Below, in pieces: positions 25,471-33,022 of a stretch of 64,000 nucleotides of DNA. The DNA is from Bacteroidota bacterium (lineage in GTDB: Bacteria > Bacteroidota > Bacteroidia > B-17B0 > Aurantibacillaceae). Where the stretch lies: positions 40,920-104,919 of the forward strand of contig JAHEYF010000007.1 in assembly GCA_023251755.1 (NCBI GenBank), written 5' to 3'. A program made the position numbers and the translations under genes. The number at the start of each line of letters is the position of its first letter. The first letter of the stretch is position 1. Under the pieces are notes generated by a model. The model saw only the letters and a program-made list of their open reading frames with translations. It did no database searches and was not told the DNA's origin.

Positions 25471-26529
25471 ATGGCAAAAAAATCTTCGAGCGCTAAAAAA
25501 ATCTTCAAAATAATTGTATTCATTGTTTTGTCTTTGGCCGCAATAGGCACCTACCTGGCTTACGAAGCGGCTTTTAAAACAAATGTAAAATTAGATGGTA
25601 AAAAATCGAAGATTGTATTGATACCCAGCGGGTCTACTTATGAAGATTTAAAAAACCTGTTGTACGATGAAAACATCATCGACAATCATACTTCATTTGA
25701 ATGGTTGGCCGGGCAAATGAAGCTGGCTGATAATTTTAAAGCGGGCCGTTATCGCATAACTTCAACAATGAGCAACCGTCAATTGATTACCATGCTCAAA
25801 AACGGAAAACAGGAGAAAGTAAAAATCACCTTTAATTCTTCCGATCGTACGATTGGAGAGATCATCAATGATATTTCGGGTAAATTAGAAATTAACAGGG
25901 ACGACCTGGAAAATTACCTGAATGACGATGCACTGCTGAATGAAAAATACGGTTTAAACCGCGAAAGTATCCGCAGCCTGTTTATTCCGGGCGTATATGA
26001 AATGGAGTGGACCACCCATCTTGAAGACTTTTTTGCATTGATGCAAAATGAATATAAAAAATTATGGTCGGCAGAAAGAAAAAACCTGGCAAAAAAAACC
26101 ACTTATTCACAATCTGAAATTATGATACTCGCTTCCATAGTTCAATGTGAATCGGGAATAAAAACAGAGCAGCAAAAAATAGCAGGAGTCTATATTAATC
26201 GTATAAAACAAAACATGCCGCTTCAGGCCGATCCCACCCTGATTTTTGCCCTGGGTGATTTCAAAATACAACGCGTCCGGAATGGTGATAAAGATATTGA
26301 TTCACCTTACAATACCTACGCCAATAAAGGCCTGCCGCCAGGCCCTATTTGCCTGCCTTATACTCAGGCTATTGATGCAGTATTAAATTATACCCAACAC
26401 GATTATTTGTATTTTTGCGCTAAGCCCGACCTGTCCGGTTATTCCAATTTTTCGGCTACTTATAAACAACACCAAAAGTATGCCGATGAGTACCAGGCTG
26501 AAATGGATAGAAGGGGGATTAACCGCTAA
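25471..26529 (+). CDS. mltG: Endolytic transglycosylase MltG (YceG-like)
   Basis: 352 residues: short cytoplasmic basic tail, one membrane helix (residues 10-30, IFKIIVFIVLSLAAIGTYLA), a LysM-like segment (GSTYEDLKNLLYDENIID), then the YceG catalytic domain. Its conserved Glu is E227 in ASIVQCE, followed by KIAGVYINRIKQNMPLQADPTLIFAL and SPYNTYANKGLPPGPICLP. MltG cuts nascent glycan strands at the inner membrane and sets their length. Upstream gap is a repeat-rich stretch. Confidence 0.95.
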   Translation: MAKKSSSAKKIFKIIVFIVLSLAAIGTYLAYEAAFKTNVKLDGKKSKIVLIPSGSTYEDLKNLLYDENIIDNHTSFEWLAGQMKLADNFKAGRYRITSTMSNRQLITMLKNGKQEKVKITFNSSDRTIGEIINDISGKLEINRDDLENYLNDDALLNEKYGLNRESIRSLFIPGVYEMEWTTHLEDFFALMQNEYKKLWSAERKNLAKKTTYSQSEIMILASIVQCESGIKTEQQKIAGVYINRIKQNMPLQADPTLIFALGDFKIQRVRNGDKDIDSPYNTYANKGLPPGPICLPYTQAIDAVLNYTQHDYLYFCAKPDLSGYSNFSATYKQHQKYADEYQAEMDRRGINR

Positions 26530-26636
26530 TCAATAAAATCTGAACAGCCGCTCAAATAATTAGATATTATCCTTAAATTTATACTTAGAGAGATCGTTTA
26601 GAGTTTAGAATTTATATTAAAAAAATTGACTTAGTA

Positions 26637-27509
26637 ATGGAAGTAGCGAAGGACACATTTTGCAATTACAATGGGCATATCATCAGTATTTATGAACCGG
26701 TTGTTTCGTTTGCCAACAGGGCATTCAGGTATGGCGACGCTTTGTTTGAAACAATAAGGGTGGTGAACGGCAAAGTAATGTTTATTAACGATCACATGAG
26801 AAGGATAAAAGTGGGCATGACTATTTTAAGAATGAATGTTCCTTCTGATTTTAACGCAGATAACATCAGCCGGCTTATATTAAACCTTACAAAAGAAAAC
26901 AAGCTTGAAAACGATGCCAGGGTAAGGTTGACCATATTCAGAAACGACGGAGGTTTTTATACCCCGAAAAGCAATGATATTTCGTTTTTAATTGAAACGG
27001 AAGACCTGGATGAAAAAGACGGTTACCGCTTAAATGAAACAGGTTATAATATTGAAGTGTTTCATGATATTAAAAAACACAAGAACAAATTGTCCAACCT
27101 TAAAACCGGTAACGCTATGTTATACGTGTTGGCCGGTATTTATAAAAAGGACATTAAAATGGACGATTGCCTGATTGTAAATGAATTTGGCAATGTGTGT
27201 GAAACAATCAGCTCGAATGTATTTATCGTTAAGAACGGCGCCCTGTACACCCCGGCTTTAACCGAAGGCTGTGTGGACGGGGTGATGCGTAAACAAATTA
27301 TCAGTATTGCCCAGCAAAACAGGATTTTGTGTTACGAAATTTCATTGGCCTTTAATGCTTTGATGAATGCCGACGAAATATTTCTGACCAACGCTGTAAA
27401 AGGCCTGCGCTGGGTGGGACAATATAAAATGAAAAATTACACCAATAAAATGTCGGGGTATTTTACCGAAAAATTAAATGAACTGGTAAGTGTTGGGGTA
27501 AGCAATTAG
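26637..27509 (+). CDS. PLP-dependent aminotransferase, class IV (BCAT / ADC-lyase family)
   Basis: 290 residues. ANRAFRYGDALFETIRVVNG is the fold-IV N-terminal signature; the PLP lysine is K156 in NLKTGNAMLYVLAG; NEFGNVCETISSNVFIVKNGALYTPALTEGCVDGVMR is the phosphate-binding and substrate loop. Such enzymes are branched-chain aminotransferases, D-amino-acid aminotransferases or 4-amino-4-deoxychorismate lyases. The compact length and absence of the bacterial BCAT C-terminal features lean towards a PabC-like or undefined role. Convergent with the cyclophilin gene. Confidence 0.9.
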   Translation: MEVAKDTFCNYNGHIISIYEPVVSFANRAFRYGDALFETIRVVNGKVMFINDHMRRIKVGMTILRMNVPSDFNADNISRLILNLTKENKLENDARVRLTIFRNDGGFYTPKSNDISFLIETEDLDEKDGYRLNETGYNIEVFHDIKKHKNKLSNLKTGNAMLYVLAGIYKKDIKMDDCLIVNEFGNVCETISSNVFIVKNGALYTPALTEGCVDGVMRKQIISIAQQNRILCYEISLAFNALMNADEIFLTNAVKGLRWVGQYKMKNYTNKMSGYFTEKLNELVSVGVSN

Positions 27510-27520
27510 TTAGAAAGTTG

Positions 27521-27545
27521 GAACGAACAAAATTATTGTTCGTTC
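27521..27545. terminator. Hairpin shared by convergent genes
   Basis: GAACGAACAA, loop AATTA, TTGTTCGTTC: a perfect 10-bp stem that includes the last codons and stop of the cyclophilin gene. Likely limits read-through in both directions; T runs are lacking. Confidence 0.5.
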
Positions 27546-27970
27546 ACTACAATCTTCTCAATAACATCTCCTTGTTTTATCTGGTCAATAACATCTAAGC
27601 CTTCCACTACTTTACCAAAACAAGTGTGTTGCCGGTCTAAATGCTGTGTATTGCTGCGGTTGTGGCAGATGAAAAATTGTGAACCTCCTGTATCCCTTCC
27701 GCGATGGGCCATTGACAAAACCCCTTTGTCGTGGAACTGATTGCCACCGTTTAATTCGCATTTAATGGAATATCCCGGGCCACCATTGCCAATACCATTG
27801 GGACACCCGGCCTGTACCATAAAATCAGGGATAACCCGGTGGAATTTTATACCGTTGTAAAAACCTTCTTTGCTCAGCTTTATAAAATTGGCTACAGTTT
27901 CAGGAGTATCCTTATCAAAAAATTCTACTTTCATAATTCCTTTTGCGGTGTGTATTTCTGCTGTTGTCAT
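27533..27970 (-). CDS. Cyclophilin-type peptidyl-prolyl cis-trans isomerase
   Basis: 145 residues, single cyclophilin domain without signal peptide, so cytoplasmic. Catalytic segment FHRVIPDFMVQAGCPNG (Arg in FHRV), then MAHRGRDTGGSQFFIC and LDRQHTCFGKVVEGLDVID, which aligns with LDGKHTVFG of family members. Catalyses proline isomerisation during folding. Stop codon lies in a hairpin shared with the opposing gene. Confidence 0.95.
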   Translation of the reverse strand: MTTAEIHTAKGIMKVEFFDKDTPETVANFIKLSKEGFYNGIKFHRVIPDFMVQAGCPNGIGNGGPGYSIKCELNGGNQFHDKGVLSMAHRGRDTGGSQFFICHNRSNTQHLDRQHTCFGKVVEGLDVIDQIKQGDVIEKIVVNEQ

Positions 27971-28083
27971 TTATTTTAGTATAGTTTATTTCGTTTAATC
28001 GTTTACTTGTTTGTTCGTTTATAAGTTTATTCGTTTACCTGGGTTCCAGAACTAATAAACTAAAGAACGGTTGAACAAATAAA
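27971..28083. repeat. GTTTATTCG-family inverted repeat
   Basis: Left words AGTTTATTTCGTTTAATCG and GTTTATTCGTTTACCTG; right side AACTAATAAACTAAAGAACG and GAACAAATAAACT. The whole gap between ppi and mnmA is this imperfect palindrome. Confidence 0.65.
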
Positions 28084-29175
28084 CTAAATTTTTCTTGCTA
28101 TAAATCCCCCGCCAATTAAATCGTTCCCTTCATACATCACGGCGCTTTGTCCGGGTGCTACGCCGTTTACCTGCTGGTGGAAAACAATATTCAATAAATT
28201 TCCTTCCACATTCACAGTACTCATGGTACCGGGATCTTTGTAACGTATTTTAGTTAAAGTCTGGTAGTTTTCGGGCAAAGAGGCGTATTTCACAAAATTA
28301 AAATCACGCACCCACATCTCCCTTCTTTCCAGGTCTTCCTTATCGCCCAGCACAACCGTGTTTGTTTCAGGAACTATTTCAGTAACAAAAACGGGTTCGC
28401 CCAAAGCTATTTCGAGCCCTTTGCGCTGGCCTATTGTATAAAAGGGATAACCCCGGTGTTTACCTATTACTTTTCCTTTGTAAATAAAATCTCCACCGTT
28501 CACACGCTCTTCCAAACCGTCTACTTTGTGTTTTAAAAAAGCACGGTAATCATTGTCCGGAATAAAACAGATGTCATAGCTTTCGGGTTTATTGGCCAGT
28601 TCATCAAAGCCATATTCCGTTGCCATTTTACGTATTTCGGGTTTGGTGTATTTTCCCAAAGGAAAAATGGTGCGTTTTAAACTGGCCTGCGACAATCCCC
28701 ATAAAACATAAGACTGATCCTTGTTCATGTCTAAGCCTCTCGAAATGACCTGTCTGCCGTTTTCTTCACGCACCTGTGCATAATGGCCGGTAGCAATAAA
28801 TTCGCAACCCAGCATGTCGGCCCGTTTCAACAAGGCCTCCCATTTAATGTGCGTATTACACAGTACACAAGGATTAGGTGTACGTCCGGCCAAATATTCT
28901 TCTACAAAATTGTCGATAATAAAATCACCAAACTCCCCGCGTATGTCTAATATATAATGCGGGAACCCCAGGTTAACAGCCACCTGACGGGCATCATTGA
29001 TGGAGTCTAAACTACAACAACCGGTTTCTTTCTTAGAAGAACCGGATGTCTGGTAATCCCATGTTTTCATTGTAATTCCTATCACCTCGTAGCCCTGTTC
29101 GTGCAACATCATTGCCGTAACCGAACTATCGATTCCCCCACTCATGGCCACCAGCACCTTTCCTTTACTGCTCAT
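28084..29175 (-). CDS. mnmA: tRNA-specific 2-thiouridylase MnmA
   Basis: 363 residues. PP-loop SGGIDSSV at residues 12-19 binds ATP; catalytic Cys103 (NPCVLCN) and Cys203 (SYDICFIPD) form the persulfide pair; YTIGQRKGLEIALGEPVFVTEI marks the C-terminal barrels. MnmA makes 2-thiouridine at position 34 of tRNA-Lys, -Glu and -Gln. Its start overlaps the end of the MORN-repeat gene by 11 bases, implying translational coupling. Confidence 0.97.
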   Translation of the reverse strand: MSSKGKVLVAMSGGIDSSVTAMMLHEQGYEVIGITMKTWDYQTSGSSKKETGCCSLDSINDARQVAVNLGFPHYILDIRGEFGDFIIDNFVEEYLAGRTPNPCVLCNTHIKWEALLKRADMLGCEFIATGHYAQVREENGRQVISRGLDMNKDQSYVLWGLSQASLKRTIFPLGKYTKPEIRKMATEYGFDELANKPESYDICFIPDNDYRAFLKHKVDGLEERVNGGDFIYKGKVIGKHRGYPFYTIGQRKGLEIALGEPVFVTEIVPETNTVVLGDKEDLERREMWVRDFNFVKYASLPENYQTLTKIRYKDPGTMSTVNVEGNLLNIVFHQQVNGVAPGQSAVMYEGNDLIGGGFIARKI

Positions 29176-29992
29176 CGTTTTGATCCTTTGACTTTGATTT
29201 AGTAGTACCAGGGCTATTGTTTTTTTTAACCTGGTTTTGTTTTGTTGTACCGCCTGTTTTTTCAGTCGTATCTTCTATTTTATTTTTCTTTATAAATTCC
29301 TGGGCTTCTTTTTCTTTGAGTTGTTTTCCGTTTACCCATACTTCCCTGCTTTCTACTTTATTTTCAATGGTTTTATACAACCACACCCCTTTTTTAATTC
29401 CGCCCTTTTCATACACACCGGTAGCAACAGCCACACCATTGGGGTAATAAAAGGAACATTTTCCAATAAACTGATCGTTGTTATAAGCGCCTTCTCCTTT
29501 TATTTTTTTATCGTCGTAATACTGTTTAAAAGGCCCGTCCAATAAACCCAATTTGTAATTTTTTTCTTCCGATATATTTCCGCTCCAGAAGTATACAACA
29601 GATTTACCGTTCTTTTTACCTTCTTTATAGGTTTCATACGAAAGGATTTTCGCCGTTTCGTCGTAATAATTCCAGACAGAATCTTTTTGCTCGCCTATGT
29701 ATTTTCCTTTGGCCTGTAGTTTCCCATTCAGGTGGTACATGGTAGCGTAAGCAATTTTGCCGTCGTTTTTAAAGTTCATGGTCGTACGCAGAGAGTCTGT
29801 ATCCGGGTAATAATACTTAAAAACACCCTGGGGTTTATCGTCTTTAAATGTTCCCTCGTAAATTTTTTTATTGGTTTTAGGGTCGGTTTTTACCCAGTAG
29901 CCTTGTTTTTTACCCGCAGCATCCAGCTTATTTTGCCCCAGTGCAAAAACTGCCTGCACAACAATTAAAACTATAAGCAATTTTTTTCTCAT
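29165..29992 (-). CDS. Secreted MORN-repeat (YwqK-like) protein
   Basis: 275 residues with a signal peptide (MRKKLLIVLIVVQAVFALGQ). Residues 25-225 contain at least seven MORN-type repeats (for example KKQGYWVKTDPKTNKKIYEG, DKPQGVFKYYYPDTDSLR, LDGPFKQYYDDKKIKGEG). The C-terminus is a disordered Lys/Thr/Gln-rich tail (TTEKTGGTTKQNQ). These proteins are widespread in Bacteroidota; automatic labels call them YwqK antitoxins but a toxin partner is not evident. Overlaps mnmA, so the two are one operon. A TATCTTTG promoter element lies upstream. Confidence 0.85.
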   Translation of the reverse strand: MRKKLLIVLIVVQAVFALGQNKLDAAGKKQGYWVKTDPKTNKKIYEGTFKDDKPQGVFKYYYPDTDSLRTTMNFKNDGKIAYATMYHLNGKLQAKGKYIGEQKDSVWNYYDETAKILSYETYKEGKKNGKSVVYFWSGNISEEKNYKLGLLDGPFKQYYDDKKIKGEGAYNNDQFIGKCSFYYPNGVAVATGVYEKGGIKKGVWLYKTIENKVESREVWVNGKQLKEKEAQEFIKKNKIEDTTEKTGGTTKQNQVKKNNSPGTTKSKSKDQNDEQ

Positions 29993-30024
29993 TAATTTTT
30001 AAAGGTAATAATACAAAAACCGTG

Positions 30025-30032
30025 CAAAGATA
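30025..30032 (-). promoter_or_regulatory. Putative -7 element of the MORN-mnmA operon
   Basis: Minus-strand TATCTTTG, an exact TAnnTTTG match, 33 bases before ATG 29992. The region where a -33 element would lie runs into the large repeat, and no TTTG is seen. Confidence 0.45.
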
Positions 30033-30050
30033 CAATTTTGATCGCTGATT

Positions 30051-30275
30051 ATAGTATTGAGATATTAGATGTGAGATATTAGTATTGAGATATGAGATGT
30101 GAGATATTAGTATTGAGATATGAGATGTGAGATATTAGATGTGAGATATATACATTAAACGTTAAGCTATCCGTTCTCAAATCTAATATCTCAATACTCA
30201 AATCTAATATCTCAATACTCAAATCTAATATCTCAATACTCAAATCTAATATCTCAATACTAAAATATCAATACT
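30051..30275. repeat. Large inverted repeat of TCTCAATACTAATA-type words
   Basis: Right arm: four perfect tandem copies of a 21-base unit (30176-30259, beginning CTCAAATCTAATATC), then a decayed copy. Left arm (30051-30150) is made of the complementary words (TATTGAGATATTAGATGTGAG and shorter variants such as TATGAGATG); 30056-30076 pairs with the unit at 20 of 21 positions. The two arms could form a hairpin with arms near 100 bases around a loop near 30150-30175. Confidence 0.9.
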
Positions 30276-30277
30276 CC

Positions 30278-30685
30278 CTACTGGATTTTCCGGTAAATAT
30301 AATACTCCAGCGGTTTGCCTTTTTTATCTTCTATTACCTGTATAAAAACTGTTTTATTCAATTGGCTAAGTTTTATATTAAAATCTCCCAAACCTGTTTT
30401 GCTTTTAATAAAGGTATGGTTCCTTATTTTAATGGAATTTTCTTTCCGGTCGAAGCCCCATTTCCCACTCGCCTCTTCTTTTTCCTTTTCGTGGTAGGCC
30501 ACAAATGTATTGTTGTAATTAAAATTATATTTTATGTATTTAGCGTTGTGGGCGTCAATGTTCTGTGTATCAGCCGGAAGTTTTACTATTTTGCACAATT
30601 CCCAGTTGCCCAATAAATCGGTTTGCGCAGCAAGGTTAAATGTGCAAAGTGTAACACAAAATAATGTAATCAATAAACGTTTCAT
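30278..30685 (-). CDS. Secreted lipocalin-like small protein
   Basis: 135 residues with a signal peptide (MKRLLITLFCVTLCTFNLAAQ). The mature part starts TDLLGNWELCKIVKLP, followed by about eight short strands (SGKWGFDRKENSIKIRN, DFNIKLSQLNKTVFIQVIED), the pattern of lipocalin-like domains of Bacteroidota. Likely periplasmic; ligand unknown. Preceded by the YihY gene 19 bases upstream on the same strand, so probably co-transcribed with it. Confidence 0.65.
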   Translation of the reverse strand: MKRLLITLFCVTLCTFNLAAQTDLLGNWELCKIVKLPADTQNIDAHNAKYIKYNFNYNNTFVAYHEKEKEEASGKWGFDRKENSIKIRNHTFIKSKTGLGDFNIKLSQLNKTVFIQVIEDKKGKPLEYYIYRKIQ

Positions 30686-30704
30686 TTTTTTTCAGTTTTA
30701 ATTT

Positions 30705-32045
30705 TTATAAAATATCTTTCACCAAAACATTTCCTTTGTTTTGCAATAGCACTTCGTCAAAATCATCCATCAGGCGATGAATGGTATCCAATTCATTGGT
30801 TAGATGAATCGGAATTTCGTTCACTCCTTTTTTATCCAGGGCGTCAATAATATATTTTACGGTCAGCTTGCTATCACTGATTCCCGGCTGATAAGCAATT
30901 TCTTTTTCATTCAGTGTTTTTACTTCGCTAAAAATTTTAGTTTCCGTAAAATCAAATATAATACTTCGCGCCAGCCTTATCGGCAAATCCAATTGACTGG
31001 CTATCTGAGCTGCTGTTAGGGGGCTTTGCCCTTCAATAAAATTTTTCACCACTGTGTTGGCAACCAATAGGGAGATGACCCGTTTGTACCTTACACTAAT
31101 TCCCTGTATTTCATTTTCGAGTTCATAATGGTCTACATTTTGGTTCGCAAAGGCCAGTTCTGCCCCAAACAAAACAATGAACCAACTGTATTGCACCCAG
31201 ATTAAAAACAGGGGCAATGCTGCAAAACTTCCGTAAATAGCGTTGTAACGAACGGCCCCAATTTGAAAGGTAAGGTAGGCCCACTCTAATAGTTCGAATA
31301 AAACACCGGCCACAATACCCGCTGTAAAGGCAGACTTAAAGGTTACTTTGGTATTGGGCAACACCATGTATAAGAATGTAAACAAGCCCGCTACCAATAA
31401 CAGGGAAGTCAGTTTAAGCAGGATCTGCACCAGTACTCCAAGATTTGGCAACCAGCTTACACTGTTCACTGCATTTCCAATCTGTGATTGAATTAACACG
31501 GTGATGCTTCCTGATAAAAGAATCAGAACAGGGGCCAGCAACATAATAGAAAGGTAATCGGTAAACTTCCGTATATAGCCTCTTCCTTTTTTAATTTCCC
31601 ATATTTCGTTAAAGGAATCTTCTACACTTCCCAGCAGTTTCATCACCGTCCACAACAACAGCAATACCCCGACCCCGGCAATGACCCCGCCTTTGGTGTT
31701 TTCGAGCATCGTATCGGCATAAGCAAACACCTGTTTTAAAACATCTGCATTCTGGCTGAAATCCCGCAACAAGTCCTGTTGTATTTTTTTTTCAAAACCA
31801 AAACCCTTGGCAATTGCAAACAACAAAGCCACCACCGGAACAATTGAAAACAATAAATAATAGGTAAGTGCCGAAGCCTTCAACAAACATTTATCGTCGT
31901 TAAAGCCTTTTATAGAAAGGGTAAATATCCTCAATTGTTTGATTAAGGCCCCTTGTTTTTTATCTAATTTGTCCAGCCTTACCTTCCATAGTTTATGGTT
32001 GATAAAGTGGGAAATGCTTCTGAACAGGGCAAATAGTTTAGACAT
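30705..32045 (-). CDS. YihY/BrkB family inner-membrane protein
   Basis: 446 residues. Central block with six membrane helices (first ALTYYLLFSIVPVVALLFAIAKGFG, later GVIAGVGVLLLLWTVMKLLGSVEDSFNEIWEI, and PNTKVTFKSAFTAGIVAGVLFELLEWAYL), the conserved YihY core. A C-terminal cytoplasmic extension (residues about 325-446) contains a winged-helix-like LTAAQIASQLDLPIRLARSIIFDF. The family was once labelled ribonuclease BN in error; true function is unknown. Confidence 0.92.
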   Translation of the reverse strand: MSKLFALFRSISHFINHKLWKVRLDKLDKKQGALIKQLRIFTLSIKGFNDDKCLLKASALTYYLLFSIVPVVALLFAIAKGFGFEKKIQQDLLRDFSQNADVLKQVFAYADTMLENTKGGVIAGVGVLLLLWTVMKLLGSVEDSFNEIWEIKKGRGYIRKFTDYLSIMLLAPVLILLSGSITVLIQSQIGNAVNSVSWLPNLGVLVQILLKLTSLLLVAGLFTFLYMVLPNTKVTFKSAFTAGIVAGVLFELLEWAYLTFQIGAVRYNAIYGSFAALPLFLIWVQYSWFIVLFGAELAFANQNVDHYELENEIQGISVRYKRVISLLVANTVVKNFIEGQSPLTAAQIASQLDLPIRLARSIIFDFTETKIFSEVKTLNEKEIAYQPGISDSKLTVKYIIDALDKKGVNEIPIHLTNELDTIHRLMDDFDEVLLQNKGNVLVKDIL

Positions 32046-32125
32046 TATAACTAGTTTATTTGTTTATCCGTTCATTAGTTTATTCGTTGACCTGAACTAT
32101 TAAACGAATAAACTGATGAACTATT
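32046..32125. repeat. GTTTATTCG-family inverted repeat
   Basis: TTCATTAGTTTATTCGTT on the left pairs with AACGAATAAACTGATGAA on the right, with one unpaired position in 18. It fills the gap between the SDR and YihY genes. Confidence 0.75.
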
Positions 32126-32893
32126 CTATTGAGCATTCCACCCACCATCCACCGGCATAGCGGTTCCTGTAATAGTAGAAGCTGTTTCGGAAGCTAAAAA
32201 CACCGAGAGTTTCCCTAATGTTTCAACACTCACAAATTCTTTTATGGCTTGTTTATACAACATTACTTTGCTGATTACTTCGCTTTCGGGCATGTTATGG
32301 GCTTTGGCCTGGTCAATAATTTGTTTTTCAACTAAGGGCGTTTTTACATAACCCGGACATATAGCATTGGCCGTAATACCAAAGGGAGCGCCTTCGAGGG
32401 CAATGGTTTTGGTAAAACCAACAATGCCATGTTTACTGGCTACATAAGCGCTTTTAAACTCGCTGGCCACCAATCCGTGAGCCGAGGCTATATTAATGAT
32501 CCTTCCGAACTTCTGTTCTTTCATTTTAGTCCAGACGTGTTTGGTGGTGTGAAAAGCCGAACTCAGGTTGATGGCAATAATGGCGTTCCATTTGTCTTCG
32601 GGAAAATCCTCCACCGGCGAAACAAATTGTATTCCGGCATTGTTGACCAGCACATCAATCACCCCGAATTTTTTAATTCCTTCTTCCACCATCGCCTTTA
32701 TTTCTTCGGGTTTCAGCATATTGGCCGGCGAAAACAAGACCTCCACTCCAAATTCTTTCCCCACTTCTGCTGCAATTTCAGCCCCATTGGCTTCGAGCCC
32801 GTTAAATACAATGTTGTACTTTTCCCGGGCAAACTCGCGGGCAATGCCCAATCCAATTCCGCTGGTACTACCTGTTATCAAGGCTGTTTTCAT
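32126..32893 (-). CDS. 3-hydroxybutyrate dehydrogenase-like SDR
   Basis: 255 residues from ATG 32893 (longer frame starts TTG). Classical short-chain dehydrogenase: NAD motif TGSTSGIG (residues 7-14), VNNAGIQF, Ser in IINIASAHGL, catalytic SAYVASKHG, and the 3-hydroxybutyrate-dehydrogenase-like AICPGYVKTPLVEKQI. The C-terminal ITGTAMPVDGGWNAQ is diagnostic for the group. It interconverts (R)-3-hydroxybutyrate and acetoacetate with NAD. No polyhydroxyalkanoate genes are near, so ketone-body or general use is more likely. Confidence 0.9.
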   Translation of the reverse strand: MKTALITGSTSGIGLGIAREFAREKYNIVFNGLEANGAEIAAEVGKEFGVEVLFSPANMLKPEEIKAMVEEGIKKFGVIDVLVNNAGIQFVSPVEDFPEDKWNAIIAINLSSAFHTTKHVWTKMKEQKFGRIINIASAHGLVASEFKSAYVASKHGIVGFTKTIALEGAPFGITANAICPGYVKTPLVEKQIIDQAKAHNMPESEVISKVMLYKQAIKEFVSVETLGKLSVFLASETASTITGTAMPVDGGWNAQ

Positions 32894-33022
32894 AACGAGC
32901 AAATTAATGTTAATAGTTGGCTAAATTTAAGAAAAAGCTTTTATCTTAACAGGGTGAATGTAATTTTATAATCGGCACATAATACCTACTTTTATCGGCT
33001 GAATAGCAATACGTGGTTACTC

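Noticed and set aside
29165..29992. YwqK antitoxin of a toxin-antitoxin pair
   Set aside because: The protein has a signal peptide and MORN repeats and overlaps mnmA, a tRNA-modification gene; no toxin candidate is adjacent.
32894..32902. TTG starts adding two or three residues to the SDR, stress-protein and YbjN genes
   Set aside because: In each case an ATG follows within 6-9 bases and matches the family N-terminus, so the ATG was used.
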